Of a stretch of DNA of 64,000 nucleotides, positions 28,535-37,333 are shown one piece after another; the first letter of the stretch is position 1; each line of letters opens with the position of its first letter. The position numbers were made by a program, and so were the translations under genes. Source of the stretch: Albimonas marina (GTDB taxonomy: Bacteria > Pseudomonadota > Alphaproteobacteria > Rhodobacterales > Rhodobacteraceae); contig NZ_JARHUC010000006.1 in assembly GCF_029223255.1 (NCBI RefSeq), positions 248,001 to 312,000 on the forward strand, written 5' to 3'. The notes beneath the pieces are model-generated. The model was not told where the DNA came from, did no database searches, and saw only the letters and a list, made by a program, of their open reading frames with translations.

Positions 28535-28741
28535 ATGAACATCTTCGCCAAAGCCCGCCGCGCCATTTCCGACGAGTCCGGCGCCGTGACCGTCGACTGG
28601 GTCGTGCTGACCGCCGCCGTCGTGATCCTCTCGATCGGCGCGATCACCACCCTGTCGGGCGGCGTCGACGGCCTGATCTCCTCGATCTCGTCCGAGCTCG
28701 GCGAGGGCGCCGGCGTCGTCTCCACGCAGACCTGGGAGTGA
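28535..28741 (+). CDS. Flp-like small pilin protein 2
   Basis: The 68-residue protein begins MNIFAKARRAISDESGAVTV and continues DWVVLTAAVVILSIGAITTL, with a Ser/Gly-rich tail ending QTWE. It has one membrane helix and a basic head, as in Flp/Tad prepilins. The processing site would be the Gly of SGAVTVDW, again with Asp at the +5 position. A good AAAGGAAG ribosome site precedes the ATG. It lies 169 bp upstream of cpaB. Probably the major pilin-like subunit of the Tad apparatus encoded downstream. Confidence 0.75.
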   Translation: MNIFAKARRAISDESGAVTVDWVVLTAAVVILSIGAITTLSGGVDGLISSISSELGEGAGVVSTQTWE

Positions 28742-28910
28742 TCCTGACCTGAGCCGCGAGGCTTCCGAGGCTTCGACCGCGTCGCGCATGGCGTGACGCG
28801 GCAGCCGGGCGGAAGCCGCGGCCAGGCGCCGATCGGCCGAGCCGCCCTCCGATCAACGGATCGAGGGCGGCTCATGCCATTTTGAAACCCCGGACTGCCG
28901 CGAGGTCGCC

Positions 28911-29744
28911 ATGAGATCGCTCGCCGTCTTCATCTTCGTCATGGGCCTGGCGCTCGCAGGGGGCGCGGCCTGGTACGTGTTCGCCAAGGTGCAGGCCGCC
29001 GAGGCGCGCGCAGGCGACCCGGTCGCCACCGTGCCCGTGGCCGTCGCCAACAAGGACCTCAAGTTCGGCCAGCCGCTGACGCGCGCCGACGTGAAGGTCG
29101 TGCGCTGGCCCGCCGACGCCGTGCCCGAGAACGCCTTCACCTCGCCCACCGACCTGTTCGGCGAGACCGAGGACGAGAAGCCGCGCACCGTGCTCCGCCG
29201 CATGGAGCCCAACGAGCTGATCCTTAAGACCAAGATCACCGGCTTCGGCCAGAAGGCCACCGTCGCCACGCTGATCGAGCCGGGGATGCGCGCCTACACG
29301 CTGCCCGTCGACGCGGCCTCGGCCGTGGGCGGCTTCCTGCTGCCGGGCTCGCGCGTGGACATCATCCTGACCACCAAGGACCGCGCCGGCCCCACCGCGC
29401 GCGTGCTGATCCAGAACATCGAGATCGTGGCCGTCGACCAGGACACCGATCCCGACCGGATCGAGGCCAAGATCGCCAAGACCGTCACCGTGCAGGGCAC
29501 GCCCGAGCAGGTGCAGGCCCTGACGCTCGCCTCGACCGTAGGCAACCTGTCGCTGTCGCTGCGCGGCTTCGGCGCCGACACCGCCGGCGACTCGGGCGTG
29601 CTCGACCGCAACGCCCTGCTGGGCGTGGTCGAGGAGGAGCCCGCGCCGGAGCCCGAGCCCGTCGAGGCCGCCCCGGCCCCCGAGCCCGAGGTGAAGGTGA
29701 TCGTGCGCCGCGGCAGCCAGGTCGAGGTCAAGACCATGCACTGA
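28911..29744 (+). CDS. cpaB: Flp pilus assembly protein CpaB (RcpC)
   Basis: The 277-residue protein has an N-terminal membrane anchor (RSLAVFIFVMGLALAGGAAW) followed by an SAF domain (VPVAVANKDLKFGQPLTRAD, about residues 43-62). The RcpC/CpaB core follows: PGMRAYTLPVDAASAVGGFL, then LPGSRVDIILTT and VQGTPEQVQALTLAS. The C-terminus is a Pro/Glu-rich linker ending in a short basic segment. CpaB sits in the periplasm near the secretin of the Tad pilus. It is the first structural gene after the pilins; a 379-bp gap separates it from cpaC. Confidence 0.93.
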   Translation: MRSLAVFIFVMGLALAGGAAWYVFAKVQAAEARAGDPVATVPVAVANKDLKFGQPLTRADVKVVRWPADAVPENAFTSPTDLFGETEDEKPRTVLRRMEPNELILKTKITGFGQKATVATLIEPGMRAYTLPVDAASAVGGFLLPGSRVDIILTTKDRAGPTARVLIQNIEIVAVDQDTDPDRIEAKIAKTVTVQGTPEQVQALTLASTVGNLSLSLRGFGADTAGDSGVLDRNALLGVVEEEPAPEPEPVEAAPAPEPEVKVIVRRGSQVEVKTMH

Positions 29745-30123
29745 CCGGCGAGACGGGCCGCGATCGGCCCCTCCCGTCGTTCCATCGCGCCGCGACCCGC
29801 CCGGGCCGCGGCGCGTTTCGTTTCGGGGCCCTCCGCCGCGCCGTCGACGCCTCCCGCGCCGCGTTCCCGGCGCGGGGCAGGGCCTCGCCGCGCTGGCGCC
29901 GGCCCCACGCCGGTCCCCGTGGCGGCGACGGTCCCCGTGGCGGCGACGGTCCGCCGGCTGTGCGCCCCAGCGTCGCCAATTGGCCACAGTTTGCGAGTCC
30001 CGCCGGCAATCCTGTCGGGATCGGCCGCGAACCGTCTTGATCGATGAAATGGAAAAAGGCTTGGTTACCGGGGTTTGCGCGTGACTCTTAAAGCGAGGTA
30101 TCGGCAGTGAGAGGGACAGCGGC
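29745..30123. other. Gap between cpaB and cpaC with an 18-bp tandem duplication
   Basis: No gene is supported. GGTCCCCGTGGCGGCGAC occurs twice in tandem at 29912-29929 and 29930-29947. The stretch 30020-30080 is less GC-rich and may hold a promoter for cpaC; its ribosome site (GAGAGG) is just before 30124. Confidence 0.5.
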
Positions 30124-31596
30124 ATGAACCGGCGCCGCCACCAAGCGCGATGGACCGCCATCGCGCGCACCCTGACGTCGACCGTCGGGACGCTGCTGGT
30201 CGGCGCCTCGGTCGCGCTCGCGCCCCTCGCGGCGCAGGCCCAGGGCGCGCCGGTGATCCGGGTGCTGGAGGGCGCCGCCGCCCCGGACCTCTCCGTCGCC
30301 GTCAACCGCGCCATCGTCATCGAATCCGCCGAGGCCTTCGCCGAGGTCTCGGTCGCCAACCCCGCCATCGCCGACGTCGCGGCGCTGTCGAACCGCTCGA
30401 TCTACATCCTGGGCAAGCAGGCCGGGCGCACCACGCTGACCCTGCTGGGGCCCAACGGGCGGCTGATCACCAACATCGCCGTCTCGGTCGGTCCCGACCT
30501 CGCCGAGTTCAAGGAGCGGCTGGCCGACATCCTGCCCAGCGAGCGCATCCAGGTGCGCGCCGCGGCCGACGGCATCGTGCTGTCGGGCAACGTCTCCTCG
30601 ACCGTGCGCCTGTCGCGGGCGCTGGAGCTGGCCGAGCGCTACGCGCCGGGCCGGGTCTCGAACATGATGACCGTGGGCGGCTCCCAGCAGGTGCTGCTGC
30701 GCGTGCGCTTCGCCGAGGTGCAGCGCCAGGCCGCCAAGGAGCTGGGCTTCAACTGGGCCTTCGGCGTGCGCACCGGCAACTGGGGAATCGGGGGCGAGAC
30801 CTCGGACTTCCTGGTCAACGACAACACCGGCCGCTTCCAGGTCGACGACGATCCCGACACCGGCTACGTCCCCGGCGGCCAGCCCGAGGGCGTGCTGGGC
30901 ATCAGCCTCGGCGCAGGCGGCGTCTACGCCTCGCTGACCGTCGACGCGCTGGAGAACAAGGGCTATGCGCGCACCCTGGCCGAGCCGAACCTGGTGGCCC
31001 TGTCGGGCGACACCGCCAACTTCCTGGCGGGCGGCGAGTATCCGATCCCCGTCTACGGCGGCGACCAGGGCAACATCGCCGTGGAATACCGCCCCTTCGG
31101 CGTCAGCCTCGGCTTCACCCCCACCGTGGTCGACGGCGACCTGATCAACCTCGAGCTCGAGGCCGAGAGCTCGGCCATCGACAGCTCGATCGTGATCGAG
31201 AACCAAGGCATCCAGTTCAACGGCTTCTCGACCCGGCGCGCGCGCACCACCATCGAACTGAAGGACGGCGACAGCTTCGCCATCGCGGGCCTCCTGCAGG
31301 ACGACTTCCGCGACAACGCCGCCCAGATCCCCTGGGTGGGCGACGTGCCGATCCTGGGCGCGCTGTTCCGCTCCTCGGGCTTCCAGCGCCGGCAGACCGA
31401 GCTGGTGATCATGGTCACCGCCTACCTGGTCGACCCGGTGAAGGAGGACGTGGTCCAGCTTCCCGGCGACCGCCTGCGCGTGCCCTCCGAGCGGGAGCTG
31501 TTCCTGCTGGGCAAGCTCGAGATGGCGCGCGATCCCGTGGCCCGCTCCGTCGGTTCGCGCAACTTCGAGGGGGAGTTCGGCTATGTCCTCGAATGA
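30124..31596 (+). CDS. cpaC: Tad secretin CpaC (RcpA)
   Basis: The 490-residue protein has a signal peptide (cleavage near PLAAQAQG). The N-terminal pilus-assembly domain includes RAIVIESAEAFAEVSVANPA and IYILGKQAGRTTLTLLGPNG, and a BON-like region follows. The secretin domain runs from about residue 290 to 440 (LAEPNLVALSGDTANFLAGG) and closes VPILGALFRSSGFQRRQTEL, then VIMVTAYLV. It forms the outer-membrane pore for the pilus. Its last 14 bases overlap the next gene. Confidence 0.95.
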   Translation: MNRRRHQARWTAIARTLTSTVGTLLVGASVALAPLAAQAQGAPVIRVLEGAAAPDLSVAVNRAIVIESAEAFAEVSVANPAIADVAALSNRSIYILGKQAGRTTLTLLGPNGRLITNIAVSVGPDLAEFKERLADILPSERIQVRAAADGIVLSGNVSSTVRLSRALELAERYAPGRVSNMMTVGGSQQVLLRVRFAEVQRQAAKELGFNWAFGVRTGNWGIGGETSDFLVNDNTGRFQVDDDPDTGYVPGGQPEGVLGISLGAGGVYASLTVDALENKGYARTLAEPNLVALSGDTANFLAGGEYPIPVYGGDQGNIAVEYRPFGVSLGFTPTVVDGDLINLELEAESSAIDSSIVIENQGIQFNGFSTRRARTTIELKDGDSFAIAGLLQDDFRDNAAQIPWVGDVPILGALFRSSGFQRRQTELVIMVTAYLVDPVKEDVVQLPGDRLRVPSERELFLLGKLEMARDPVARSVGSRNFEGEFGYVLE

Positions 31597-32245
31597 GCGC
31601 CGGGCGCCGTCCCCGAACCGGCGTGGCGCGCTGGGGCTGACGCTGGCCGCGGCGCTGGGCGCGGCGGGCTGCGTGGACACGCCCTCGGCCGCGCTGCCCA
31701 ACCCCGACCTGCATGCCTACGCGAACGAGGAGAACATCCTCGCGATGCGCGGCATCGTCGATCCCGACCGGCTGGCCGCCCTCGCCGCCGCCTTCGCGAT
31801 CGAGACCGATCCCGCGATCACCTTCGATTTCGACCGCGCCGAGCTGGAGCCCGCGGCCCTCGCCGCGCTGCAGACCCAGGCGGACTGGCTGATCCGGCAT
31901 CCCTCGGTGCTGGTGGCGATCTACGGCCACGCCGACCTTGTGGGCTCGTCCGCCTACAACGACCGGCTCGGCCTGCGCCGCGCCGCCGCCGCCGCCCGCG
32001 CGCTGGTCGAGATGGGGGTCGACGACGACCGCCTGCTGCTGGTCGCCAGCCGCGGCGAGCGCGATCCGATCGTCCCCACCGAGGAGCGCGAGCGCCTGAA
32101 CCGCCGCGTGGCCACCGTGGTCGAGGGCTACGGCCTGGGCTGGGATCGCCGCCGCTTCGACGGCAAGCGGGCCGAGATCGTCTACAGCCAGTACACCACC
32201 GACGAGAGCGAGGTGGTGATCCCGCTTCCGACCGGCGGCGGCTGA
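31583..32245 (+). CDS. OmpA-family lipoprotein of the tad locus
   Basis: The 220-residue protein has an N-terminal lipoprotein-type signal (LTLAAALGAAGC, with Cys near residue 30). A C-terminal OmpA/MotB domain includes ITFDFDRAELEPAALAALQ and YGHADLVGSSAYNDRLGLRR, the peptidoglycan-binding pattern with the conserved Asp and Arg. It should tether the pilus outer-membrane complex to the cell wall. It occupies the place where CpaD/RcpB lies in other tad loci. The start overlaps cpaC by 14 bp, so the two are translationally coupled. A hairpin follows at 32278. Confidence 0.88.
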   Translation: MSSNERRAPSPNRRGALGLTLAAALGAAGCVDTPSAALPNPDLHAYANEENILAMRGIVDPDRLAALAAAFAIETDPAITFDFDRAELEPAALAALQTQADWLIRHPSVLVAIYGHADLVGSSAYNDRLGLRRAAAAARALVEMGVDDDRLLLVASRGERDPIVPTEERERLNRRVATVVEGYGLGWDRRRFDGKRAEIVYSQYTTDESEVVIPLPTGGG

Positions 32246-32277
32246 GGCCGCGCCTGCTCGTGCCCGGTTCCCCTCGA

Positions 32278-32300
32278 CGCCCGCGACGCGGGCGCGTTCC
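32278..32300 (+). terminator. Hairpin after the OmpA-family gene
   Basis: CGCCCGC (32278-32284), loop GAC, GCGGGCG (32288-32294), then CGTTCC. A compact 7-bp stem without a good U tract, so it may attenuate rather than stop transcription into cpaE. Confidence 0.4.
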
Positions 32301-32411
32301 TCCCCCCGCGAACGGCGCGCCGCGGCTCGGGGTCGGCTTGCGGACCGCGTCCATGTCCGTTAGCGCGTTGGCAAGCGGCCCTGGGCCGCGGGCGGGAAGG
32401 GGCGCGACGGC

Positions 32412-33611
32412 ATGATCCTGAAACGCGGCGGGGGCGAAGCGGCCGACATGATGGTCGTGGCCGAGAACCTCGATGCCTTCGACGGACTCAGGCGCGAGCT
32501 GGAGGCCGAGTTTCCCGACGGCGGCTGGGCCGCGGTCACGCCCAGGGGGCTGCGCAAGGCGCTCGACGACAAGCCGCCCGCCTATGCGCTGATCGCGGTG
32601 GACGCCACCGACCTGGGCCGCATCGACGAGCTTCTGTCGCTGATCTCGCTGGGCCGGGCGCGCGGCTCGATCGTGGTGCTGCTGGTCCAGGACCTGCCGC
32701 CGATGGCCGTGCACCGGCTGATGCGCGCGGGGGCCGAGGACTTCCTGCCCGTGCCGCTGCCCGCCGGCGCGCTGGCCGAAAGCCTGAGCGAGCTGGGCGA
32801 CCTGCGCCAGGAGGGCGAGGCCCGCGTGGCGCGCAACGGGCTGATCTACCCGGTCTACGGCGTGGCGGGGGGCGTCGGCTCGACCACCTTCGCCGTCAAC
32901 CTCGCCTGGGAGATCGCCAACGAGGCGCGCAAGACCGGCCTGAAGATCGCGATCCTCGACCTCGACTTCCAGTACGGCTCGGTCGCCACCTACCTCGACA
33001 TGCCGCGCCGGGATTCGGTGTTCGAGCTGCTGACCGGCATCGACCGCGCCGATCCCGCGGGCTTCGCAGCCGCGCTCGAGGATCGGGGCAAGCGCATCTC
33101 GGTGCTGACCGCGCCCGCCGACGCGCTGCCGCTGAACATCGTGGCGCCCGCCGACGTCGAGAAGCTGCTGGGCTTCGCGCGCGACGCCTTCGACGTGGTG
33201 ATCGTCGACATGCCCACCACCCTGACCGAATGGACCGAGACGGCGCTGGCCGCCGCCCAGCGGTTCTGGGCGGTGATGGAGATCGACATGCGCTCGGCCC
33301 AGAACATGCTGCGCTTCCTGCGCGCGCTCCAGGCCGAGGATCTGCCCTTCGACAAGGTCGACTACGTGATGAACCGGGTCCCCGGATTCGGAGATTTCGG
33401 CGCAAGAGGCCGGGTCAAGAAAATGGCGGAAACGCTTGGAATCGAGTATGGAGTGTTGTTGCCGGACGGGGGCAAGGCTGTGATCCAGGCTTGCGACCAC
33501 GGCTCCCCGCTGGCCGAGTTCGCCTCGGGCAACGCGCTGCGCAAGGAAATCCGCAAGACCGCCCGCGCCGTGCTCGAGGAAGTCCAGGCGTCCCGCGAGG
33601 TTCCGTCCTGA
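32412..33611 (+). CDS. cpaE: Tad pilus localisation ATPase CpaE (TadZ)
   Basis: The 399-residue MinD/ParA-like protein has an N-terminal receiver-like domain (about 1-130). An ATPase domain follows, beginning YPVYGVAGGVGSTTFAVNLA. The nucleotide loop is GGVGSTT, without the usual first Lys of the deviant Walker A, as in other TadZ/CpaE proteins. Later segments KIAILDLDFQYGSVATYLD and DVVIVDMPTTLTEWTE are typical of the family. It positions the secretion ATPase, often at a pole. Its 166-bp upstream gap could hold a second promoter. Confidence 0.93.
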   Translation: MILKRGGGEAADMMVVAENLDAFDGLRRELEAEFPDGGWAAVTPRGLRKALDDKPPAYALIAVDATDLGRIDELLSLISLGRARGSIVVLLVQDLPPMAVHRLMRAGAEDFLPVPLPAGALAESLSELGDLRQEGEARVARNGLIYPVYGVAGGVGSTTFAVNLAWEIANEARKTGLKIAILDLDFQYGSVATYLDMPRRDSVFELLTGIDRADPAGFAAALEDRGKRISVLTAPADALPLNIVAPADVEKLLGFARDAFDVVIVDMPTTLTEWTETALAAAQRFWAVMEIDMRSAQNMLRFLRALQAEDLPFDKVDYVMNRVPGFGDFGARGRVKKMAETLGIEYGVLLPDGGKAVIQACDHGSPLAEFASGNALRKEIRKTARAVLEEVQASREVPS

Positions 33612-33676
33612 CGCGGAGCGCTTCGCCGGGAGGCTTTCAGCTCGCCCATCGGGAGGGCGCGTAGGGAGATCGGCGC

Positions 33677-35095
33677 ATGTTCAAGCGCTACCAGAAGGAG
33701 GCGGAGACCAAGGTCGTCGAGATGTCGGCCTCCGCCGCGGCCGCAGCCCAGCGCGCGGAGGCGGCCGAGGCCGCCGCCGCGGCCGAAGCGCTCGCCGCCG
33801 AGAACCGCGAGATCAAGCGCCGCCAGCGCCTGATGCAGGTGAAGGTCGACCTGCACCGGAGGCTGCTGGACACGCTGAACCTGTCGATCATCGACAAGGT
33901 CCCCGAGGCCGAGCTTCGCCGCGAGGTCGCCGCCATCGCGCGCGAGGGGCTGCGCGACATGGGCATGGTGCTCAACGCCGCCGAGGCCGAGCTGCTGACC
34001 CAGGAGCTGATCGACGAGGTCACCGGCCTCGGCCCGCTGGAGCCGCTGCTGAAGGACGACACCGTCTCGGACATCCTGGTCAACGGCTGCCGGCAGGTCT
34101 TCGTCGAGCGCAAGGGCAAGCTCGTGCTCTCGGGCGTGGAGTTCAAGGACGACAAGCACCTGCTGCGGGTGATCGACAAGATCGTCTCGGCCGTGGGCCG
34201 GCGCGTCGACGAAAGCCAGCCCTGGGTGGACGCGCGCCTCGCCGACGGGTCGCGCGTCAACGCCGTGGTCCCGCCCTGCGCGGTCGACGGCCCGCTGCTC
34301 TCGATCCGCAAGTTCTCCAAGTCGCCCCTCTCGATCGACCGCCTGATCGCCTACGGCGCGTTCACCGAGGAGATGGCCGCCTACCTCCAGGCCGTCGTCG
34401 CCACCCGGCTGAACGTGGTCGTCTCGGGCTCCACCGGCTCGGGCAAGACGACGACGCTGAACGCGCTGTCGTCCTTCATCGCGAACAACGAGCGCATCGC
34501 CACCATCGAGGACACGGCCGAGCTCCAGCTCCAGCAGCAGCACATCGCGCGGATGGAGAGCCGGCCGCCCAACGTCGAGGGCAAGGGCGAGGTTTCCCAG
34601 CGCATCCTGCTCAAGAACGCGCTGCGAATGCGTCCCGACCGCATCATCGTCGGCGAGACGCGCGGCGACGAGGTTCTGGACATGCTCCAGGCCATGAACA
34701 CCGGCCACGACGGCTCGATGACCACCGTCCACGCCAACAGCCCCCGCGACGCGGTGGGCCGCATCGAGAACATGATGCTGATGTCGGGGATCGAGATCCC
34801 GCTTAAGGCCACCCGCTCGCAGATCGCCTCGGCCGTGCACGTGATCGTGCAGGTCTCGCGCCTCTCGGACGGCTCCCGCCGGATGACCCACATCGCCGAG
34901 ATCACCGGCATGGAGGGCGAGGTCGTGGCCATGCACGACGTGTTCCGCTTCAAGCGCACCGGGCTCGACGCCGACGGCACCGTGCTGGGGCATTTCGAGG
35001 CGAGCGGCATCCGCTCCCATTTCGCCGAGCGGTTCTCGACCTGGGGCTACGACCTGCCCGCCGAGATCTACGCTCCCAACCGCAAGCTGGGCTGA
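33677..35095 (+). CDS. cpaF: Tad secretion ATPase CpaF (TadA)
   Basis: The 472-residue type II/IV secretion ATPase has an Ala/Glu-rich N-terminal coiled region and the N-terminal domain DIKNVNG-like segment (VSDILVNGCRQVFVERKGKL). Walker A is GSTGSGKTT at about residue 251. The Asp box is IATIEDTAELQLQQQHIARM, Walker B is RMRPDRIIVGETRGDEVLDM, and the His box is TGHDGSMTTVHANSPRDAVG. It energises pilus assembly at the inner membrane with TadB and TadC. The spacing to tadB is 3 bp. Confidence 0.97.
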   Translation: MFKRYQKEAETKVVEMSASAAAAAQRAEAAEAAAAAEALAAENREIKRRQRLMQVKVDLHRRLLDTLNLSIIDKVPEAELRREVAAIAREGLRDMGMVLNAAEAELLTQELIDEVTGLGPLEPLLKDDTVSDILVNGCRQVFVERKGKLVLSGVEFKDDKHLLRVIDKIVSAVGRRVDESQPWVDARLADGSRVNAVVPPCAVDGPLLSIRKFSKSPLSIDRLIAYGAFTEEMAAYLQAVVATRLNVVVSGSTGSGKTTTLNALSSFIANNERIATIEDTAELQLQQQHIARMESRPPNVEGKGEVSQRILLKNALRMRPDRIIVGETRGDEVLDMLQAMNTGHDGSMTTVHANSPRDAVGRIENMMLMSGIEIPLKATRSQIASAVHVIVQVSRLSDGSRRMTHIAEITGMEGEVVAMHDVFRFKRTGLDADGTVLGHFEASGIRSHFAERFSTWGYDLPAEIYAPNRKLG

Positions 35096-35098
35096 GCC

Positions 35099-36061
35099 AT
35101 GAGCGTCGCGCCGCTGGTCTTCGCACTGATCTTCATCGGGGTCTTCCTCGCGGTCGAGGGGCTCTACCTGCTGGCCTTCGGGCGCTCGGCGCGCCGCAAC
35201 GCGAAGGTCAACCGCCGCCTGATGATGCTCGAGAAGGGGGACGACCCGCTCGAGGTTCTCTCCCAGCTCCGCAAGGAGCGGGAGCGGCACGTCAACGCCT
35301 CGGGCACGCCCCTGCTGGCGGGGATCTTCGAGAAGGCGGCCCAGGCCAACATCCCCTGGTCGCCGCGCACGATCATGATGCTGACCGGCACGGCCGCAGG
35401 CGCGGTCTTCGTGGCGCTGATGGTCTTCACCAACCTCGGGCCGCTGGTCTCGGCCCCCGTGGCGCTGGCGATGGCCTTCGGGGTGATGTTCTTCTGGGTG
35501 AACGGCCGCGCCAAGAAGCGCCTCGCCCGGTTCGAGGAGCAGCTCCCCGAGGCGATCGAGCTTATGGTGCGCGCCCTGCGCATCGGGCACCCGTTCTCCT
35601 CGGCCGTGTCGATCGTGGCCAAGGAGATGGACGACCCCATCGGGACCGAGTTCGGCATCATCGCCGACGAGGCGATCTACGGCCTCGACGTGAACGAGAG
35701 CCTGGAGCGGATGGCCGAGCGCATCGCGGTGCCCGACCTGCGCTTCCTCGCCATGGCCGTCTCGATCCAGAGCCAGTCGGGCGGCAACCTGGCCGAGATC
35801 CTCGCGGGGCTCGCGGCGGTCGTGCGCTCCCGCTTCAAGCTGTTCCGCCGGGTGAACGCGATCACGGCCGAGAGCCGCTGGTCGGGCTGGTTCCTCTCGG
35901 CCTTCCCGATCCTCGCGCTGATCGCGGTGCAGCTGATCCGGCCGGACTACTACGACGGCGTGGTGGACAGCCCGTTCTTCGTGCCCGCCACCATCGCGGT
36001 GGGCGTGATGCTTGCGATCAACATCGTCTTCATGCGCATGATGGTGAACATCAAGGTCTGA
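35099..36061 (+). CDS. tadB: Tad inner-membrane platform protein TadB
   Basis: This 320-residue GspF-family membrane protein has an N-terminal helix (FALIFIGVFLAVEGLYLLAF), two mid helices (about 95-140), and the T2SSF domain FEEQLPEAIELMVRALRIGH followed by PFSSAVSIVAKE. The C-terminal helices include a segment ending with IVFMRMMVNIKV. It forms the platform on which CpaF acts. It follows cpaF by 3 bp, and a 273-bp repeat-bearing gap separates it from tadC. Confidence 0.96.
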   Translation: MSVAPLVFALIFIGVFLAVEGLYLLAFGRSARRNAKVNRRLMMLEKGDDPLEVLSQLRKERERHVNASGTPLLAGIFEKAAQANIPWSPRTIMMLTGTAAGAVFVALMVFTNLGPLVSAPVALAMAFGVMFFWVNGRAKKRLARFEEQLPEAIELMVRALRIGHPFSSAVSIVAKEMDDPIGTEFGIIADEAIYGLDVNESLERMAERIAVPDLRFLAMAVSIQSQSGGNLAEILAGLAAVVRSRFKLFRRVNAITAESRWSGWFLSAFPILALIAVQLIRPDYYDGVVDSPFFVPATIAVGVMLAINIVFMRMMVNIKV

Positions 36062-36112
36062 GCCCAGGCGCGAGGCGCGACGACGGCGGCGCCTCCCGGC
36101 GCGCCGAGGGCG

Positions 36113-36260
36113 AGATCGGCGCGGACAGGGCGCGGAAGACAAGAGCGGCGCGGCTGAACGCGCCGAGCAGAAGAGCGGCGCGGACCAACGCGCAAGAAAC
36201 GAGAGCGGCGCGGACCAACGCGCCGGGGAAAAGAGCGGCGCGGACGAAGCGCCGACGGGG
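36113..36260 (+). repeat. 30-bp tandem repeat array between tadB and tadC
   Basis: The motif AGAGCGGCGCGG begins at 36142, 36172, 36202 and 36232, an exact 30-bp period, with a diverged unit starting near 36113. Each unit continues with roughly NNNNAACGCGCC, so most units can fold as a hairpin (GGCGCG/CGCGCC around a GACCAA-type loop). The array sits in the only large gap inside the cpaF-tadB-tadC run. It has no start codon in the tadC frame and is probably noncoding. Confidence 0.8.
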
Positions 36261-36334
36261 GCAGGCGCCGGCCAGGCGCCGGATCGGGAACCAGCGCGGC
36301 GGACGCCGCCGCGCAGAAGCGAGACGGGCGGCAG

Positions 36335-37333
36335 GTGAACCGGATCTTCGAAGCGCTGATCGCGGCCTTCGGCCCCATGGGCCCTGTATGGGTCATGGGG
36401 GGCTTCGGGCTGATCCTGATCTTCACCGCCCTGCCGATCCTGATGTTCCGCCGCAACGACCCCCTGCAGAAGCTGGAGCGGGAGCGCGAGGCGATGCGCC
36501 TGGCCGCCGCCAGCCGCGCGAACGCCACCGGCGCCCGACGCCGCCAGGACGCCGCGGGCCTTCGCGCCGACGCCGCCAAGCCCAGCCGCCTCGCCACCCT
36601 CGCCCCCCTGTTCCAGCCCAAGGACCAGGAGAAGATCAAGGGCGCGCGCGAGAAGCTGATGCAGGCGGGCTATCGCTCGCGCACCGCGGTGCAGGCCTTC
36701 TTCGTGGCCCGCGTGCTGGGCGCGGTGCTGATCGGGGTCGGCGCGCTCGCCTTCGCGCTGCTGCGCGGGACCGAGGTCGACGTGCTCTCCTACTCGGTCA
36801 TCGGCGGGGTGGCGGCGGGCTATGCGCTGCCCTCCTACTGGGTCACCCGCCGCCGGGCCGCCCGCCAGGACGAGATCGGCAACGGCTTCCCCGACGCGCT
36901 CGACATGATGCTGGTCTGCGTCGAGGCGGGCCAGTCGCTCGACCAGGCGCTGCTGCGCGTCTCCCAGGAGATGGAGCACGCGCACCCCTCGCTCGCCGAG
37001 GAGTTCCAGATCGTCTCGGTCGAGATGCGCGCGGGCAAGGAGCGCAGTCAGGTGCTGCGCGACTTCGGCGTCCGCGCCGGCGTGCCCGACATCTCCAGCT
37101 TCGTGACCGTGCTGATCCAGAGCTCGCAGTTCGGCACCTCGATCGCCGAGGCGCTCCGGGTCTACGCCGCCGAGATGCGCGACAAGCGCGTGATGCGCGC
37201 CGAGGAGAAGGCCAACAAGCTGCCGACCAAGCTGACGCTGGGCACGATGTTCTTCACCGTGCCGCCGCTGATGATCATCCTCATCGGCCCGTCGCTCGCC
37301 GACATCGCCAAGTTCCTGACCCAGGGCAAGTGA
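36335..37333 (+). CDS. tadC: Tad inner-membrane platform protein TadC
   Basis: The 332-residue GspF-family protein starts with GTG at 36335, preceded by GGGCGGCAG. An N-terminal helix (FGPMGPVWVMGGFGLILIFT) is followed by a charged linker and helices at about 120-160. The T2SSF domain is GNGFPDALDMMLVCVEAGQS, then LDQALLRVSQEMEHAHPSLA. C-terminal helices end near the PPLMIILIGPSL segment. It partners with TadB. Its stop codon overlaps the GTG start of the next gene (GTGA). Confidence 0.95.
   Translation: MNRIFEALIAAFGPMGPVWVMGGFGLILIFTALPILMFRRNDPLQKLEREREAMRLAAASRANATGARRRQDAAGLRADAAKPSRLATLAPLFQPKDQEKIKGAREKLMQAGYRSRTAVQAFFVARVLGAVLIGVGALAFALLRGTEVDVLSYSVIGGVAAGYALPSYWVTRRRAARQDEIGNGFPDALDMMLVCVEAGQSLDQALLRVSQEMEHAHPSLAEEFQIVSVEMRAGKERSQVLRDFGVRAGVPDISSFVTVLIQSSQFGTSIAEALRVYAAEMRDKRVMRAEEKANKLPTKLTLGTMFFTVPPLMIILIGPSLADIAKFLTQGK

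Noticed and set aside
28341-28538. A 65-codon frame between the pilin-like genes
   Set aside because: No ribosome site, no protein-like pattern, and it runs into the ribosome site of the next gene.
36062-36334. CRISPR array in the 30-bp repeats between tadB and tadC
   Set aside because: The units are directly adjacent without unique spacers and no cas genes are nearby; they are tandem repeats.
35950-36639. Minus-strand frame encoding a 10-residue Arg/Ser/Pro repeat across the 30-bp repeats
   Set aside because: The amino-acid repeat merely reflects the DNA repeat, and the frame is antisense to tadB and tadC ends without start signals.
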